Notes under the pieces: generated by a model
Told to the model about the DNA's origin: nothing
Databases searched by the model: none
The model's input: only the letters and a program-made list of their open reading frames with translations
Shown here: positions 50,711-63,383 of the stretch, in pieces
Layout of the letters: every line of letters begins with the position of its first letter
Numbering within the stretch: position 1 is the stretch's first letter
Position numbers and translations under genes: made by a program
NCBI GenBank assembly: GCA_000320545.1
Contig: ADNK01002630.1
Span: 1 to 64,000 of the forward strand
Reading direction: 5' to 3'
DNA: 64,000 nt
Origin: Bigelowiella natans CCMP2755
Taxonomy: Eukaryota > Cercozoa > Chlorarachniophyceae

Positions 50711-51476
50711 TGTGTGTGTGTGTGTGTGTGATGTTTATTTATATATTACATATAACAAACGAAGGAATTTCATTCTCCAACCACATCTCCAGGATGCACA
50801 TGCACAACACAAAACACACGCAGCCGAGTGGTAAAAGGCTGTTCTCCAGCAAGCAAATCAACTGGGTTTCCACACCTATACGCTCGAATCACGATGCCGA
50901 CGAAGAAGAAGATAACTAGACCTATATTTCAGCGCATTGGCCCACAACAAGCAACAACAACAGCATCACATGATCAAAATTGAGAAAGCTGTGGTCATTG
51001 AGAGAGAAAAGGATTTACTAACTAGACGGACAAAGGGGGTGCGTGCGCAGCACGCGAATACAAAACCGAAGGACACCCTAAAGACTCTACTCATTTCACC
51101 TCTCCCGTCATTGAGGAAAAACGCAAAAGCTGCAGCTTTGCCCCCGCGATCGATCCGCTGTCCGATCAAGTATCTGCGAAGAACCTGCAAGGAAAAACAG
51201 CTCACTACTACCATCCATCTCCTCGCTGTCTACTCGTTAGTGCACGTCGATCCAGCAAGCAATAGAGTGGAAATGAAATTGAGAAAAAAACCAAAAAAAG
51301 GGTACATGATATTGATATGTACATATTAGATGGCTCTGCGCATTATTGCAAGCTGCCTCCAAGCATTTTCTTTGAAAAGCGCTTATCTGCGGCGCTGGGT
51401 TTCTTACCGGTGTTACGAGGAGATGGAACTGCATATCGACGGCCCTGTTCGCACCATCAGCAGCCCGACAACAAAC

Positions 51477-51545
<69 letters not shown>

Positions 51546-52025
51546 CAAAAAATAATATCGTCTTGGCCTTTTTGCACAGATATTACTGAAAAATACTCAT
51601 ACGCGCAGCTACATGCTGCAAATGCTCTTTCTAAGAATCCCCACAGGCAACCGCATCGATCGTATCGGCCAAGCATGCCAAGTGCTACATCGTCATGGTT
51701 TTCGAGGTAATTTCGCTCATCATCATCATCACGATCGTCATCATCATCATCATCACAATCGTCATCATCATCATCATCACCGTCGTCATCATTATCATCA
51801 TTATCATCATCGTCGTCGTCATTACGTTGTCCAAGAGAACATCAGGCTCGCTAGGCCGGCAGGATGCAAGTTTTGAATCATCCTGATGATGAAGAGGAAG
51901 TGGAGGGGGGGGGGGGGGGGGGGGGGGGGGTAAAAAAAACGAAAACAACGGGAATAAGACTGTCTACATCGCTTCGATTCTGCGCTCTCTTGCTTACTTT
52001 ATTCAAGATATACTGATCTCCACTT

Positions 52026-52066
<41 letters not shown>

Positions 52067-53597
52067 ACATAATATTAATACATATTATATCATCGTGTGT
52101 GCTTGAGTTATCAGCGGGCACTTTGCAATGTGAGAAGTGCCTCGCACACTACGCCTAATAGCTGTTTTTTTGCAGAGAAGCAAGCGTTCATCAGCGTTCA
52201 TTTCACTATAAATGTTGGTTAGTTTGCGGCTATATGAATTATCGTTACAGGAGGTGGTACGGCAAGGCCTTGAAGCAGCTCGAGCGCATATTGTATGGGT
52301 TCTATCGGAACCACAACATTTAATATGAGTCGGCGAGGCATCATAACGTTAAGGAAAACAATAGTTCCTGAAATATACTATTTGTATACGAAAATCCAAT
52401 GAACTACCAATATCGCTTCAAGCGCAAAAGCAGCCATATGCGGGGGAAGGAGCCGCAAATAGCGTGAAACCAGCGACGTCCAATAGCCTCCATATCTACA
52501 CAACAGCAAAACATACACGCGGAAATTGAGCAGGATTCCTACCAGACCTGACCTCACCCGAAGAAGCTTGCCGAAAACGCGAACATTCATAAGCTATTGC
52601 CCTTAAAAGAACAAGACGAGACTATTTCGTCTCGGGCTGCTTGTTATATGATAGCTACAATGGAGCCGATTCTCAAGGGTGCTTACTTTCGGCGATAAAC
52701 CGAGCGCGCGAATAAAAACCCCGACAGCACCTGATGCGAAGGACAACGCAGAGAGGGACAATGCGGTTGGTAATACGACCTAGGGAAAAAGAAACGAAGA
52801 GTTCGGCTTGCGTGTGAACTTACTTGGAAGATGTCAACTGCGCGCTCTCCTGATTGGGTATGAACAGAAATCCAGGATGAATTGGGGCTCTATACTCAGT
52901 GCGCGTGGCACACTTCGCAGAATGTTTACTGACCAAGTCGCAGGACTCTGATTAGCGGAGACTGGAAGAACGCTCGCTGGTAGGCGTCTTTACCTGTTGA
53001 TAATGAAGGCCGCCACTATGAGAAACACGTGTATTGAAAGGCAGTAGACTAATGAGAACGAGGGTGGTAAAATTGAGCGGGTGTTACCATACGGGAACTT
53101 AGAATCCATTGAATCGGGCGCTATTGTCATCGTCATCCAGTGGAAGAATAGCACCTGTTATTCGGTCATCATATAGCATATCGAAACTCGAGCCAAAAGA
53201 GCACTATCACTACCGTTAGCACTGCGACGACTCGAAGTCCATCAATGATTATGATCCTCTCCCTCACTTTCCCAGGCCACCGGCCACTACATGTCAGCCC
53301 GAAAAGCTCCCTGTGCGTAATTAGCGTCATCTTTAGAGAGACACTTCGGGGAAAAAGTCACGCGTCGTCTTCGTTGATAAGGTTATTCGACCTAATCACC
53401 GGCACTTTCTCAAGTATCGATGGCTTAGAGGGAAGGGGCGAGGCCCGTATTCGTGCGAATCTTGATGATCGGGCGGGGTTGTTTCCTCCATTGCTCATTC
53501 TCCCGTGGTTATCCCCCCTCCGACCATCCTCTCTTCCTGGCCTGTAGAACTGATCAACGATGATCAGCCTTTCAGCTCCTACGATGTCTCCAAACAT
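47923..53597 (-). CDS. Acyltransferase-3 / NRF-6-like multi-pass membrane protein
   Basis: Twenty-four exons keep phase and give 547 residues: 53400-53597, 53268-53330, 53099-53154, 53027-53048, 52934-52976, 52824-52849, 52687-52730, 52390-52495, 52249-52301, 51826-51850, 51652-51684, 51587-51630, 51408-51444, 51100-51184, 50876-50921, 50544-50631, 50179-50259, 50105-50145, 49812-49882, 49668-49726, 49219-49344, 48894-48941, 48574-48630 and 47923-48114. AT3/NRF-6 landmarks occur in order: AVDIFQVLSGFLF, SRYLRLLPPH, AVDMQFHLL, YLEKPIWYA...HLSPYIAGIW, and LAELSYTTFLIQ with a last span ending VLHGLVEVPARAG. Family proteins move acyl groups across or at membranes; NRF-6 acts in lipid handling. 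The N-terminal 66 residues are less certain, as are exons 52249-52301 and 51826-51850. The intron after 49812 would use a GC donor. Confidence 0.83.
51481..51540. repeat. (CA)n-(TA)n microsatellite
   Basis: Within the AT3-like intron 51445-51586. Confidence 0.95.
51715..51828. repeat. Imperfect (ATC)n trinucleotide array
   Basis: About 110 nt of ATC units broken by GTC, ATT and CAC variants. It fills most of the AT3-like intron 51685-51825. Confidence 0.95.
51905..51930. repeat. Poly-G run
   Basis: About 25 G in a row (C on the coding strand of the AT3-like gene), upstream of the acceptor for exon 51826-51850. It is a likely site of sequencing or assembly error. Confidence 0.9.
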
Positions 53598-53760
53598 AAC
53601 AAAAATATATTTTTTACAGGTGAAAATGCTCCGAAGTCAACAACTTTCTCATTAGACGACAATAAAACGCCCTATTTCTCACAGTGAGCAATTCAAGCAG
53701 ACCAGGGACTAAGGAGCTTACTTCTTCTGCGAATTGCGGATTGAATCATGGATTGATTTA
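53598..53760. promoter_or_regulatory. Short divergent promoter region, AT3-like gene / glutamate 5-kinase
   Basis: Only 163 nt separate the two predicted start codons, so the genes probably share a bidirectional promoter. It holds an A/T-rich stretch near 53601-53620. No specific element is recognised. The distance depends on the first-exon calls of both genes. Confidence 0.4.
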
Positions 53761-55125
53761 ATGTCGCCCATGTCAAACCGTATGTATTATCCAAATTTTA
53801 TAAAATACTCCAGAATCAATTGTCTCTATAATTAATTTACATGACAATTTGTATTTTAATTTCATCTTTATTCTTATCGAGAGAACTTCGTAAATATTTT
53901 GCCAGATTAATAATTCTTTCTGCCACGTAACCTCTGAAGCGATACCCCCCCCTCGTCAGCTTCACGGCGACTGCAGCAGAAGGACAAAGCACTCGGAAGT
54001 CATTTGCTTCGATGTAAGTGCAATTAATGAATCATATCATCTCGTGTAACGGGAAAGTGAGTAGGCTGAAAAGTGGATATAAAGCTTTGTTTTCGGATGA
54101 AAGTCTCATATTAACGCCACTGTGCTCTCCCCTTTCCTCTTCACTGCTGCCACTAGGAGCTTCAGTTTCTCACATGAGGATGATGCGGTAGAGGATGCTA
54201 AATGATTGAATTCATTGATTGTTTTTAGAGGGCGAAATCGCCGTCGGTAGCAATATCTGAATCTCATGAATACACCGCCCCCCCCCCCCCCTTTCCAGAT
54301 CACCGAGAACGCTCCTGGGAACCCAACGATTGTTATAAAGGTTGGGAATTACGCTTATTTTCTGCATCCTACAGATATATTTCTTTGTTGACTTGTATCG
54401 TTTGAATAGATTTTGAAAGATTCGTTTCTTTCGAGCATGTTTACGAATTGCCATCTCTAACACGTATTCTCTGAGTCCCCCGCCTCCTAAAAATTAGCAG
54501 CCCACTTTGACTCTCCGACGATTGGTATTATTAGGTTGGAACCTCCAGTCTCGTCGATGCGAATACTGGGCTCCCAGCTCTTTCGAAGATCGCTTGTTTG
54601 ATAGAGGTTGTTTTTGTTACTCAAGATATTCTTAACCCCCCCTTCCGATGAAGGCCTTAGTTATACAACTAGTAGGTCACAAGAGTTTCTCGCAATTATT
54701 GGATTTTAAATGGCAAAAACAAGACTTTGACATTTAAAATTCACCATTTTCGCTTCTATTCCTCCCCCCCCCCCCCCATTTACCCCTGTGTATAGAACGT
54801 GTGCATCCTCAAACGTCAAAAGCTCAACGTCGTTTTGGTACTATGGATCAAATTCTTCTTGATTCACATCATAAATCGAATAGCTGATACAAATAGTCCA
54901 ATCTTAGTAGCTATCCGAGAGGAAGCAAAGGATTTTTGGGGGTTACTTGCAAGCACTCGCAGTTGCATTAGATAGGCCCTTCTGATGATTTGAAAGGTAT
55001 CTTCTGGAGCTGTAGGGTTCGGGTGTTTAGCTCTCAATCTAAAGGTCTTTCTTTGCGAGATGCGTATTAGCACATGATTCTGACAATCGTAGTCACGCGT
55101 ACTAACATACACGCGCTCGCATTCG

Positions 55126-55162
<37 letters not shown>

Positions 55163-55395
55163 TCACACACATACATATTAGAAGAGTTATACGTACTGTA
55201 TATGCTGTTTTGGTTGTGAATTAGGAACGACCTTCCGGCGTGATGATGAAACAGGTGTGTGAGAGTGGATTTGGATAAAAAATAAGCATTTCTACGGCGA
55301 AATGCCCTCTTCAAGCGACTGTAACCGATTTTAGCTGCTCCTCCAATAGTTATTGTAGTAGAATTATGCTACATTGAGAGCCTTTTCCGTCTGGG

Positions 55396-55449
<54 letters not shown>

Positions 55450-56450
55450 TTGCGTGTATGCGTGTTTAAACGTATATGGTTAATGGTTGACACGCACAGG
55501 CATTAGCGGCGACGGGGCAGGCAAAGCTGATGGAACTCTATGGAAGAATGTTCAATGTAAAATGAATAAACTACTAACTGGAATTTAGAGACTTCTGCAG
55601 TCTGTTTAAGCGTGTCGCAGCTCGATGCAACCACCGAAGGCCGCGCCGCGAGCCCTTCCCCGTTGATTTATTAAACTACGGGTGCCTTTCAAACACAGTC
55701 ACTTGGGGAGTCGTGCGCGCAAGTGCTGCTTACATATGAGAACCTTGGTATTTATCTTCTTTTTCAATGTTGTTGTGGGTGAATGCTACTACTACTAGTT
55801 GTTAGGTGTTTTACGCTTATGTGTATGTGTGTGGGGGGGGGGGGGGGAGGGTGGGGGGGAGGAAGACTCAAACTAACACACGTGCAAAATAATTTCTATC
55901 ACAGCACTTTAAATGACATTAAGGCTTCATTCAGCCGTGACTTTGAATCAGCACAGTGCCTCCTATTGACAGAGGAGGCATTTGGAGGCTTATGTAGTAG
56001 TATCGTGGGAATCTGCGCGTGTTCATTTGCGGCGTGCCGTGCTGATCAACCATAAATTCCCACTCAGGAAATCGAAGTCAGCACAAGAATGCAATAAACA
56101 CATTTGAAGGTAGTTTCATCGGGCAAAACCAGTCACGATGATGATGACGCCGGCAGCGACGATTATTGAGTCGGTGTGGAGATGAGAGAACCCCCCGCCT
56201 TTATTTGTGCTTTCTCTCAGCGTTATTCAAGCTAGGTGTGGTTCCCATTGTTAACGAAAACGACACGGTGAAAGCTGCGATGATATTTTATGGCGCTGCT
56301 ACTATAAATATATTGTGCATCTTATCGTAATCTATCCTTCGCTGTGTTCTCTACGATCTCGACGTGATAGTTTGCCTCGTGCAGCTAAGCGTTAGAAAGA
56401 GGAAATATGATGCTTTCAGTAGGGAGTATATAATACATATCGTATAGCAC

Positions 56451-56503
<53 letters not shown>

Positions 56504-57155
56504 GAAGTGCGGGCAGAACTAACGTTTGAACTTGCAAATGTACCTTCCCACAGGTTGCAGTCGAGGAGCTGAGATTCGGTGAAATTGCAGTTAGCTATAG
56601 TACGGCGGTGCTGCTAGGTGTTGCGTGGTTCAATTAAACGGCATTACTATTTTGAAATGTAATATGTTCATATTGAAATATATGATGCATTATATGATAT
56701 ACGAAGGTGATAACGATTGCCTCTCCGCAATGGTAGCGTCGATGCTAAAGGCGAAGTAAGAACACCTCCAATTGTTGTTTCCGTCACGCCAACGCCGTGA
56801 GTCATAACCCGCATCTTCCTATCGCAGGCACCTGATAATCCTCACTGATGTCGACGGCTTGTACACATCAAATCCCACGAAAGATCCGGTTTGGCAGCTG
56901 TAGCATCGTTTGTGTGTTTTCGAGAGAGAGAGAATAAGATCGCATTGTCTCCATGAACACACCATTAATTCTTCTTGTCTTTGCTGTGTATTGTTGTTGT
57001 GGTTGTTGTTGTTTTGTTGTTGGCCGTGGTGGCGGTGGTGCTGCAGGAGGCAAAACGGATAGAAGTCGTTGAAGATATAGAGTCGCTAAACGTCGATGTT
57101 TCGGTATTATTATTAATAGACAAACGATAATATGCAGATGCCCGCATTCTTATGA

Positions 57156-57199
<44 letters not shown>

Positions 57200-58462
57200 G
57201 TTTCTCTCTGTGGTGTGTGTGTGTGTGTGTGTGTGTGAGTGTACTATAGAGCGACGTGTATAATGATTGAATGTGAGAATGGCTCGATGTTAAGCACCTC
57301 CCTTCTGGCAAGCTGTTTTGCAAACAATAAATATTGCAACGACGCAATTTCATTATAACTACTCGTTCACAATCCGGGCTATGATGCATCGTTCCTTCCC
57401 TTTCTCCCTTCCCCGCCCCCCCTCCCCCCCGCCACGGTGCCTTTTGGCGCACAGTCAAAAGGATCTTCACTAGGGACGGGAGGTGGGTAAATTAGTAGGC
57501 TTGCTGCTACCAATACAGCAAAATCCGTTACAAAAACCTTTGCAGAGGAGGAGTGAGAGAAGGGAAAATAGAGCGGAGCAGAAAGCGTTGCTTTTCTATG
57601 AAGAGATAATATAAGAGAGAGAGAGAGAGAAGGCGAGAGGGAGAGAATGAGCAAGGAGAAAATTCCTACGTTAATACTTCAAATTCCATAGTCAGTTATT
57701 GCATTCTTATCGCTTGCCACTTCGGTCTACTACTGCTTCTTCTCTTTCCATTTCGTCTCGTATTTTCTTGCCGTCGCGAAGGAATGGCCACCAAAATCAC
57801 GGCCGCAAAGCTAGCAACTGCATCTGGTTGGTACATGCACAAGATTCTAATCAGGAGATTTTTGACTTTCCTACTTTTTAAATAATAATCTGCATGTATA
57901 TATCCGCTAATGACACGCAGCAAGAATATACAAAATCCACCACGCTTTCACGCGCCCATGCTTGCAGTAGTGCCGTAGTAATAGTAGTAGTAGTCGTAGT
58001 AGTAGTGGTAGGTAGTAGCGAAGACGACGTAGTAGTTATGAAATGGGAAGCATCAGTAAAGCTGCTAAAGCTCTTAAACTTAAAAAGGAGTAAATGTATA
58101 ACTTTAGCAAGCGAGATGAACTACTAGCACCACAAATTAGTATCTGCCAATACACTCGACTGAATACGATGTTCTCGCTGATGAAAGGTGTCAGAATGTC
58201 CATCGTCTCCGCGGCGGATCCGGCAGTTATTGTTCAGGTTGGGAGCGGCGTCGCTGGGAATCACGCCGACAATTTTTCGCCTAAAATTGCAAAAAATATT
58301 TTCTCGGAATGTGACAAGCCCAGCGGCGATAATTTGGTGTTGGCTTTGTAGCGTCGTTGGGACGTGCAACGTCCGCCTGTGTCTTAAAGTCTTGATGATA
58401 CATCTCTCTTTGTGTGCCAATTCTCGTTCCGTATTAGCACGTGTGTGTATTGAGGAAAAGAA

Positions 58463-58495
<33 letters not shown>

Positions 58496-58642
58496 ATTTT
58501 GATTCTTATTGCTTTTTGATGAAATCTGCTGATTGTATATGCTTTCCTATTCAGGTGCTGAAAGGTGATAAAGTCGGGACGTTGTTTAAAGTAGGCCATG
58601 ATAGTAACACTAGATACGTGAAGATATTACATAATATACGTG

Positions 58643-58684
<42 letters not shown>

Positions 58685-59700
58685 GTTGTGTGTGTGTGTG
58701 TATTAATATATTCACACGCACTATGTGTATAGAGCTTATAGATAACGAGTGTACGCATACCACGTTTTCCTTTCATTCGTCAATATTGATGCTGAAGCTC
58801 GCTGGGTTATCCCTCAGAAGCGCACGTTGAAAACTAGTAAGGACAAAAAGCGTTGGATTGCTGGCCTCCCGGTCGTGATAGGAGAACCATGCCGGGGAAA
58901 GGAGACGGGGGGGAAGGGGGGGGGGGAAGATAGAATAGACAAAACAAAAACGAAGAAGTAGAGAACCATTAGGCTTTTCTGCGCTACTGCCTGCCTTGAA
59001 ATGGATAAGCATCATTCGCCGTGCCAACATAGAAACATATTTCATTTTGGTATTTTAGCTGAATGCATAAGATTAATGATGAAACTGAAATGTATTGGGG
59101 TTGTTCTCAAATGCCGCCTTAACCGTCGCTTCAACCCAAACCGCAGGCCCGGCAGTTCTTATATCTGGATAAGGGCGCTGTGAGCGCAGTGATGAAGAAA
59201 AAATCACTATATGCGGCCGGAATCCAGAAAATTCGAGGAAAGTCAGTGAATATTTACACTACGTGATATTAGCAGAGATGGGTGCGCCTAGATTTGTTTG
59301 GCAAAAGCTTGTCCTTATAGAAAAAGTGTGGACTTTCTGTAAAGTTGTCTTTTTTGAGTGGTCTATTTATTTCGTCGATAACGATGGATGTTATTCGTTG
59401 CTTTTTTTACCCAGATTCCCTGCTAACGTAGCGATCGGCTTGTGTGATATGAAAGGTGTTTAGGCAGCTTTCTTATTAGCAGCAGCGGCTGCAGCACACG
59501 GCAGTAGCGCCAAACCTCTCACGAATGCCTAGTAGTTTCAAATGCCTCTGCCACTAAGATATTCCTCCTGGTTATCTTGTCTATGCTGAAAGCAAAACTT
59601 AGTTTTTGAACTGAAAAGAAACTAGCTTTTTTAAAAATCTTTCTTCACCAATTTAGGCTAGTGCATTTACATTTGTATATTAACCAAAAGAATATAAATA

Positions 59701-59739
<39 letters not shown>

Positions 59740-60037
59740 GTCATCAATTGATATCCGAATATTTCAAAAAATGGATTCTTGGATTAGACAAAGTTACCGA
59801 TTTAGATACCAATGCCTCGAAGCATCTGTTTTTGAGCAGTACTCACCTTTGGGCTATTCTTCTCGTTTTCCGGTCGTTCGTTTATCGTAGGAAATGTATT
59901 TGCGCAAGGATTGGTCAATTACTCAAGGTAACGACAGATATGAAACTACAACTTAAATAGTCAAGGAACTTTTGTCAGACGTATATTAGCACCTCTCTAT
60001 TCATGGAGCAGAACTCCACGTATCCTATGTTTAAATC

Positions 60038-60077
<40 letters not shown>

Positions 60078-60461
60078 CGTATATTTGTGCTTACTCTATT
60101 TGCCTGTAACATCAGCGTGGAGCTGGATATGCTGAAAGGAAAGCAAATGAATGAATGCTTTGAGGTCAATGCATGCAGAAAGTCTAGTGAACGATGAGCG
60201 ATCCCTCGTCGTCTAAAGAATTACTAGAATTTTTACTGATGAAGATCTTAGCATTTCTTCCACCACTCACCGCATTGGGAATTGATTTTTCCGTTAGAGT
60301 CTTGGCTATTATGGGGCTGAATGCGTGATACATCGAGGAAATATCGTCCTTTTCCAGGTCGTCTTGCCGCTTGTTTGTTGCGTTCAGACTACTGCGCACT
60401 CGGAATTGCAACTTCTATGGGTTTCGAAAACTTCGTTAAATAAACAGCCAAATGCATTTGA

Positions 60462-60497
<36 letters not shown>

Positions 60498-60704
60498 GCG
60501 CGCGCGCGAAAACATACGTGACTACATAAATTGGATGTTTAGTTCGATCCCTCAGCAGCTTCTCCGAAGCAAGTTTTCCGGGTCTCAAGCATCGAGAGCA
60601 TTCCATCGCAGGACCTCAACGAGGCGGTGAAGCCTAGTGGTAGTAGCGTGGTGTCGTCTTCAAAAATCAAAGGCGAAACAAACGAAGAGACCAAAAAGAC
60701 TTGA
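53761..60704 (+). CDS. Glutamate 5-kinase with C-terminal PUA domain
   Basis: First enzyme of proline synthesis: ATP-dependent phosphorylation of glutamate to glutamyl 5-phosphate. Twenty-seven exons keep phase and give 453 residues: 53761-53779, 53977-54013, 54157-54187, 54299-54340, 54535-54606, 54796-54837, 54997-55044, 55225-55254, 55500-55556, 55611-55681, 55905-55936, 56236-56267, 56554-56578, 56707-56755, 56828-56888, 57047-57103, 57455-57482, 57782-57826, 58188-58237, 58555-58590, 58818-58871, 59147-59241, 59415-59455, 59891-59927, 60116-60164, 60298-60357 and 60543-60704. Motifs in order: IVIKVGTSSLVD, VSSGAVGFG, KQALAATGQAKLM, VPIVNENDT, EELRFGDNDCLSAMVA, LIILTDVDGLYTSNP, GSSLGTGGMATK, then the PUA part KKRWIAG...LYLDKGA and NYSSVEL. 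No gamma-glutamyl phosphate reductase domain follows, so this is not a P5CS fusion. Exon 55611-55681 fits the family poorly. Confidence 0.93.
55397..55450. repeat. (TA)n-(TG)n microsatellite
   Basis: Within the glutamate 5-kinase intron 55255-55499. Confidence 0.95.
56454..56503. repeat. (TA)n-(TG)n microsatellite
   Basis: Within the glutamate 5-kinase intron 56268-56553. Confidence 0.95.
60030..60074. repeat. (GA)n microsatellite
   Basis: Within the glutamate 5-kinase intron 59928-60115. Confidence 0.95.
60467..60509. repeat. (CA)n-(CG)n repeat
   Basis: Within the last glutamate 5-kinase intron, 60358-60542. The CA run passes into alternating CG, as at 11725-11767. Confidence 0.95.
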
Positions 60705-62315
60705 CGTACACTGCATGTTAAGGAGTTCTAAAAAATCATTAAAGCACAGACAACAGCAATTAGAAAATCTGTACCTGGCTAGCTAGGGGCGCCCGGTTGA
60801 TCATGCTGCTTAATCTAGCAATGTCAGTATGGTTGTTTCACGTGCTGCACGATGTCTAGACTTGTTGGTGCGATGCTTCTTTTTGATGGAAGGCTGTGAA
60901 ACGTGACATTTCTGATTTGCATGCTAGCATGTGCGCATGCTAGCATGGACAACATTAGAACAAGAACGCATTTCAACGACCTGTACTGGCGTCTTGCGTG
61001 TGACTCCTCTAGCTAGCTAGCCGGTTAGTCCTGCACATTATTGCAGCATCGTTTTTCCAAGTCATGCACATAGCTGCAACGTGCTGCGCAGCAAATCACA
61101 GGATGCTCGATGAAAGACTTTGAACAGCTAGTGCTGGTTTGCGCTGCGCGGCGATGTGCTAGGCCTGCATGCACCACACAGCTCCGTCAAACCTGCAACG
61201 AATTGCCAGAACATGCATGTGGAAGCTTTTGCGCGCGACCAAGCGCGTCATGTGATGTGATGGACATTAAATTGGATTTGCTCGCATTTCTTTGAAATTT
61301 TTCGTGCACATCACATTTGGTTGAACACACGCGCAAAAGCATTCAAAATGTGGCAGAGAACAAACGCGCAGCGTGCATCCTCTGCACTATCGGGTGTGAA
61401 TTTTCACACTTTGCGCGCTCACTGAGGCCTTGAAGATGGACATTTAGGTCAATGTTTCGGTCATTTTTTGAGCGAGGTTTGGCCATCGGACAAGTTCTGA
61501 TGACTTTTCTTTGACCAACTGCAACTGCCTGCTGCTTCAAAGCGCGTCGCAAAGCGCTGCACTGTTCACAACTCCGTCGTTACCGGGTTTGACGGAGCTG
61601 TGTGCATGTCTGTCACAACTCACAACAGACACAGCAATGCTAGAATGTGGCAAATGTGTTGTGCATGCATCATGTTGCATGTCCATCATGCACTCGCAAA
61701 GCTGAGATTGCTGCAAACTGTGCTGCAGAACTTGATGTGCACAACGCAGACAATGCAGCCACTAGATACAGTTGTCAGATCGCATCTAGACGTACATCCG
61801 TGCTCGAGCAGCGTCTCGCCCATGCATGCATGCTAGCTCTGCATCAATGCGACAGTATCAGCGAAACAGCCCATTAGCTTCGCGTCATATGTGACTCCGA
61901 AATGAAAGCGTTTTGCGTTTGATGTGCATAAAATGGTGGGCAGAACAGCCGGACGAGCATGCCACCATGAAGAGGAACTGACAAGTATTCTTTCTTAGTC
62001 ACAAATTCTAATTGCCTACATGCTCGCCGCACGTGGCCACGAAATAAAGACGACGGAGCGTCATCACGCAAAATAACTATTTAACCCTGCGAGACGCTTT
62101 AACAGAATATATTCGGACGAGATTATCGGTGTTATCATAGAGTTTCATTAGCTAGCTAGGGATATGGATCTTCGGCTAAACATGAACGAGTATTGGAGAG
62201 AATTTGAGCGATGTTCTGTATCTGGTTCTGCATTTGTCACCCTGTACGTTCCTATGGATTTCTATAATCGACTGGAGTGGCTGCACGCTGATAAGGATGG
62301 GGAACGGCTGTTTCT
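60705..62315. other. Convergent intergenic CTAG/TGCA-rich island, longest of the set
   Basis: The gap between the glutamate kinase stop and the stop of the next minus-strand gene. It is dense in CTAG, GCATGCTAGCATGC-type palindromes (near 60919-60945), CATGCATG and TGCGC. An 18-nt inverted repeat pairs about 61176-61194 with about 61588-61606. From about 62100 the composition returns to normal. ORFs inside (for example 61110-61295, 61511-61877) have no splice context. Confidence 0.75.
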
Positions 62316-62512
62316 TCACTCATCGTCTCGGAGAGAGATCTCGATCATATCCTCAAGCATATGCTTTTCGAGGTTGTACAGGGAGAGCGACTTTCGCATG
62401 TTGTTTCCGATGAGAGTCGCAATTCCAATCACGATCAGCCCTGCGCGGACAACGGAAAAAGGAAGAAACGGGAAAGAAGTATGAGGAAAAAACGACGAAG
62501 GAATAAGAATAT

Positions 62513-62553
<41 letters not shown>

Positions 62554-63051
62554 AAAGACTCGAGAATGGAGAGGAGATCACATCACGAATCTGCATTGAT
62601 AACTTTCTGAAGCGTTCATTAATCAGTATGCAAATACACCTGCTCCGACCCCCAATCTCTCCCGTCTCCGCCTCTCCCTTTGCTCTTGGGGAGAGGAGGT
62701 CACGCTCTGTGCATTTGCGCTGAGTTCTGAGAAACAACACAACAATATCAACAACAACAACGGAAGTATTCTTTTTTAACTTTCCTCAAAAAAGAAGAGA
62801 CCACACTAACGACACACAGACGCACACACATGCACGAACTCGCGCGCACACACGCACGAACTCGCGCGCGCAAGCTGAGTGTATCTCCATATGTAATATA
62901 ATATATCATATATTACATATACATAGAAGGAAATCACGAACGATATGTATATGATCGATTGATGATGCGTATCATCCATATAGTAGTACGACACAACCAA
63001 AATCGTCGTGTTAAACGATGTGATTACCGTTTGCGCTGTTTCGCATAGAGA

Positions 63052-63083
<32 letters not shown>

Positions 63084-63099
63084 CTATACATGTTATAAC

Positions 63100-63141
<42 letters not shown>

Positions 63142-63221
63142 GCATATATGCACATGCATTTATATCTTAACATTTGTTACATATTACTCTTCTTATCTCC
63201 AAATCCAGACATTGCAAGCAT
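62316..63221 (-). CDS. Small single-span membrane protein, unrecognised
   Basis: Three exons, 63188-63221, 62640-62726 and 62316-62440, join in phase to give 81 residues from an ATG (MLAMSGFGDKK). A Ser/Gln-rich then strongly basic segment (QEQRERRRRERLG) is followed by one membrane span, AGLIVIGIATLIGNN, and a charged C-terminal helix ending ISLRDDE. Positive charges before the span suggest the N-terminus faces the cytosol. The second ATG, three codons later, is an equally good start. I do not recognise the family. The intron 62727-63187 holds TA and TG repeats. Confidence 0.62.
62514..63133. repeat. (TA)n and (TG)n runs around the small membrane-protein gene
   Basis: TA runs at about 62514-62550 and 63057-63082 and a TG run at about 63102-63133. 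All fall in the two introns of the three-exon gene. Confidence 0.9.
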
Positions 63222-63383
63222 TGCGTTACTGCGTGTCAGATTACAAATACTTTGAGAGCAGTAGATTAGCGAATTGCAGCACAGACATTCATATGTTCAG
63301 AAGAAAATAAATATATTAGTCTATAATGCATATATATTTATATATATATATATATATATATATAATATGAATATATGTATTGA

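Noticed and set aside
52249-52324. Plus-strand exon-like stretch (EVVRQGLEAARAHIV)
   Set aside because: The minus-strand reading of the same bases fits between two AT3-like exons in phase, and no other plus-strand exon was found nearby.
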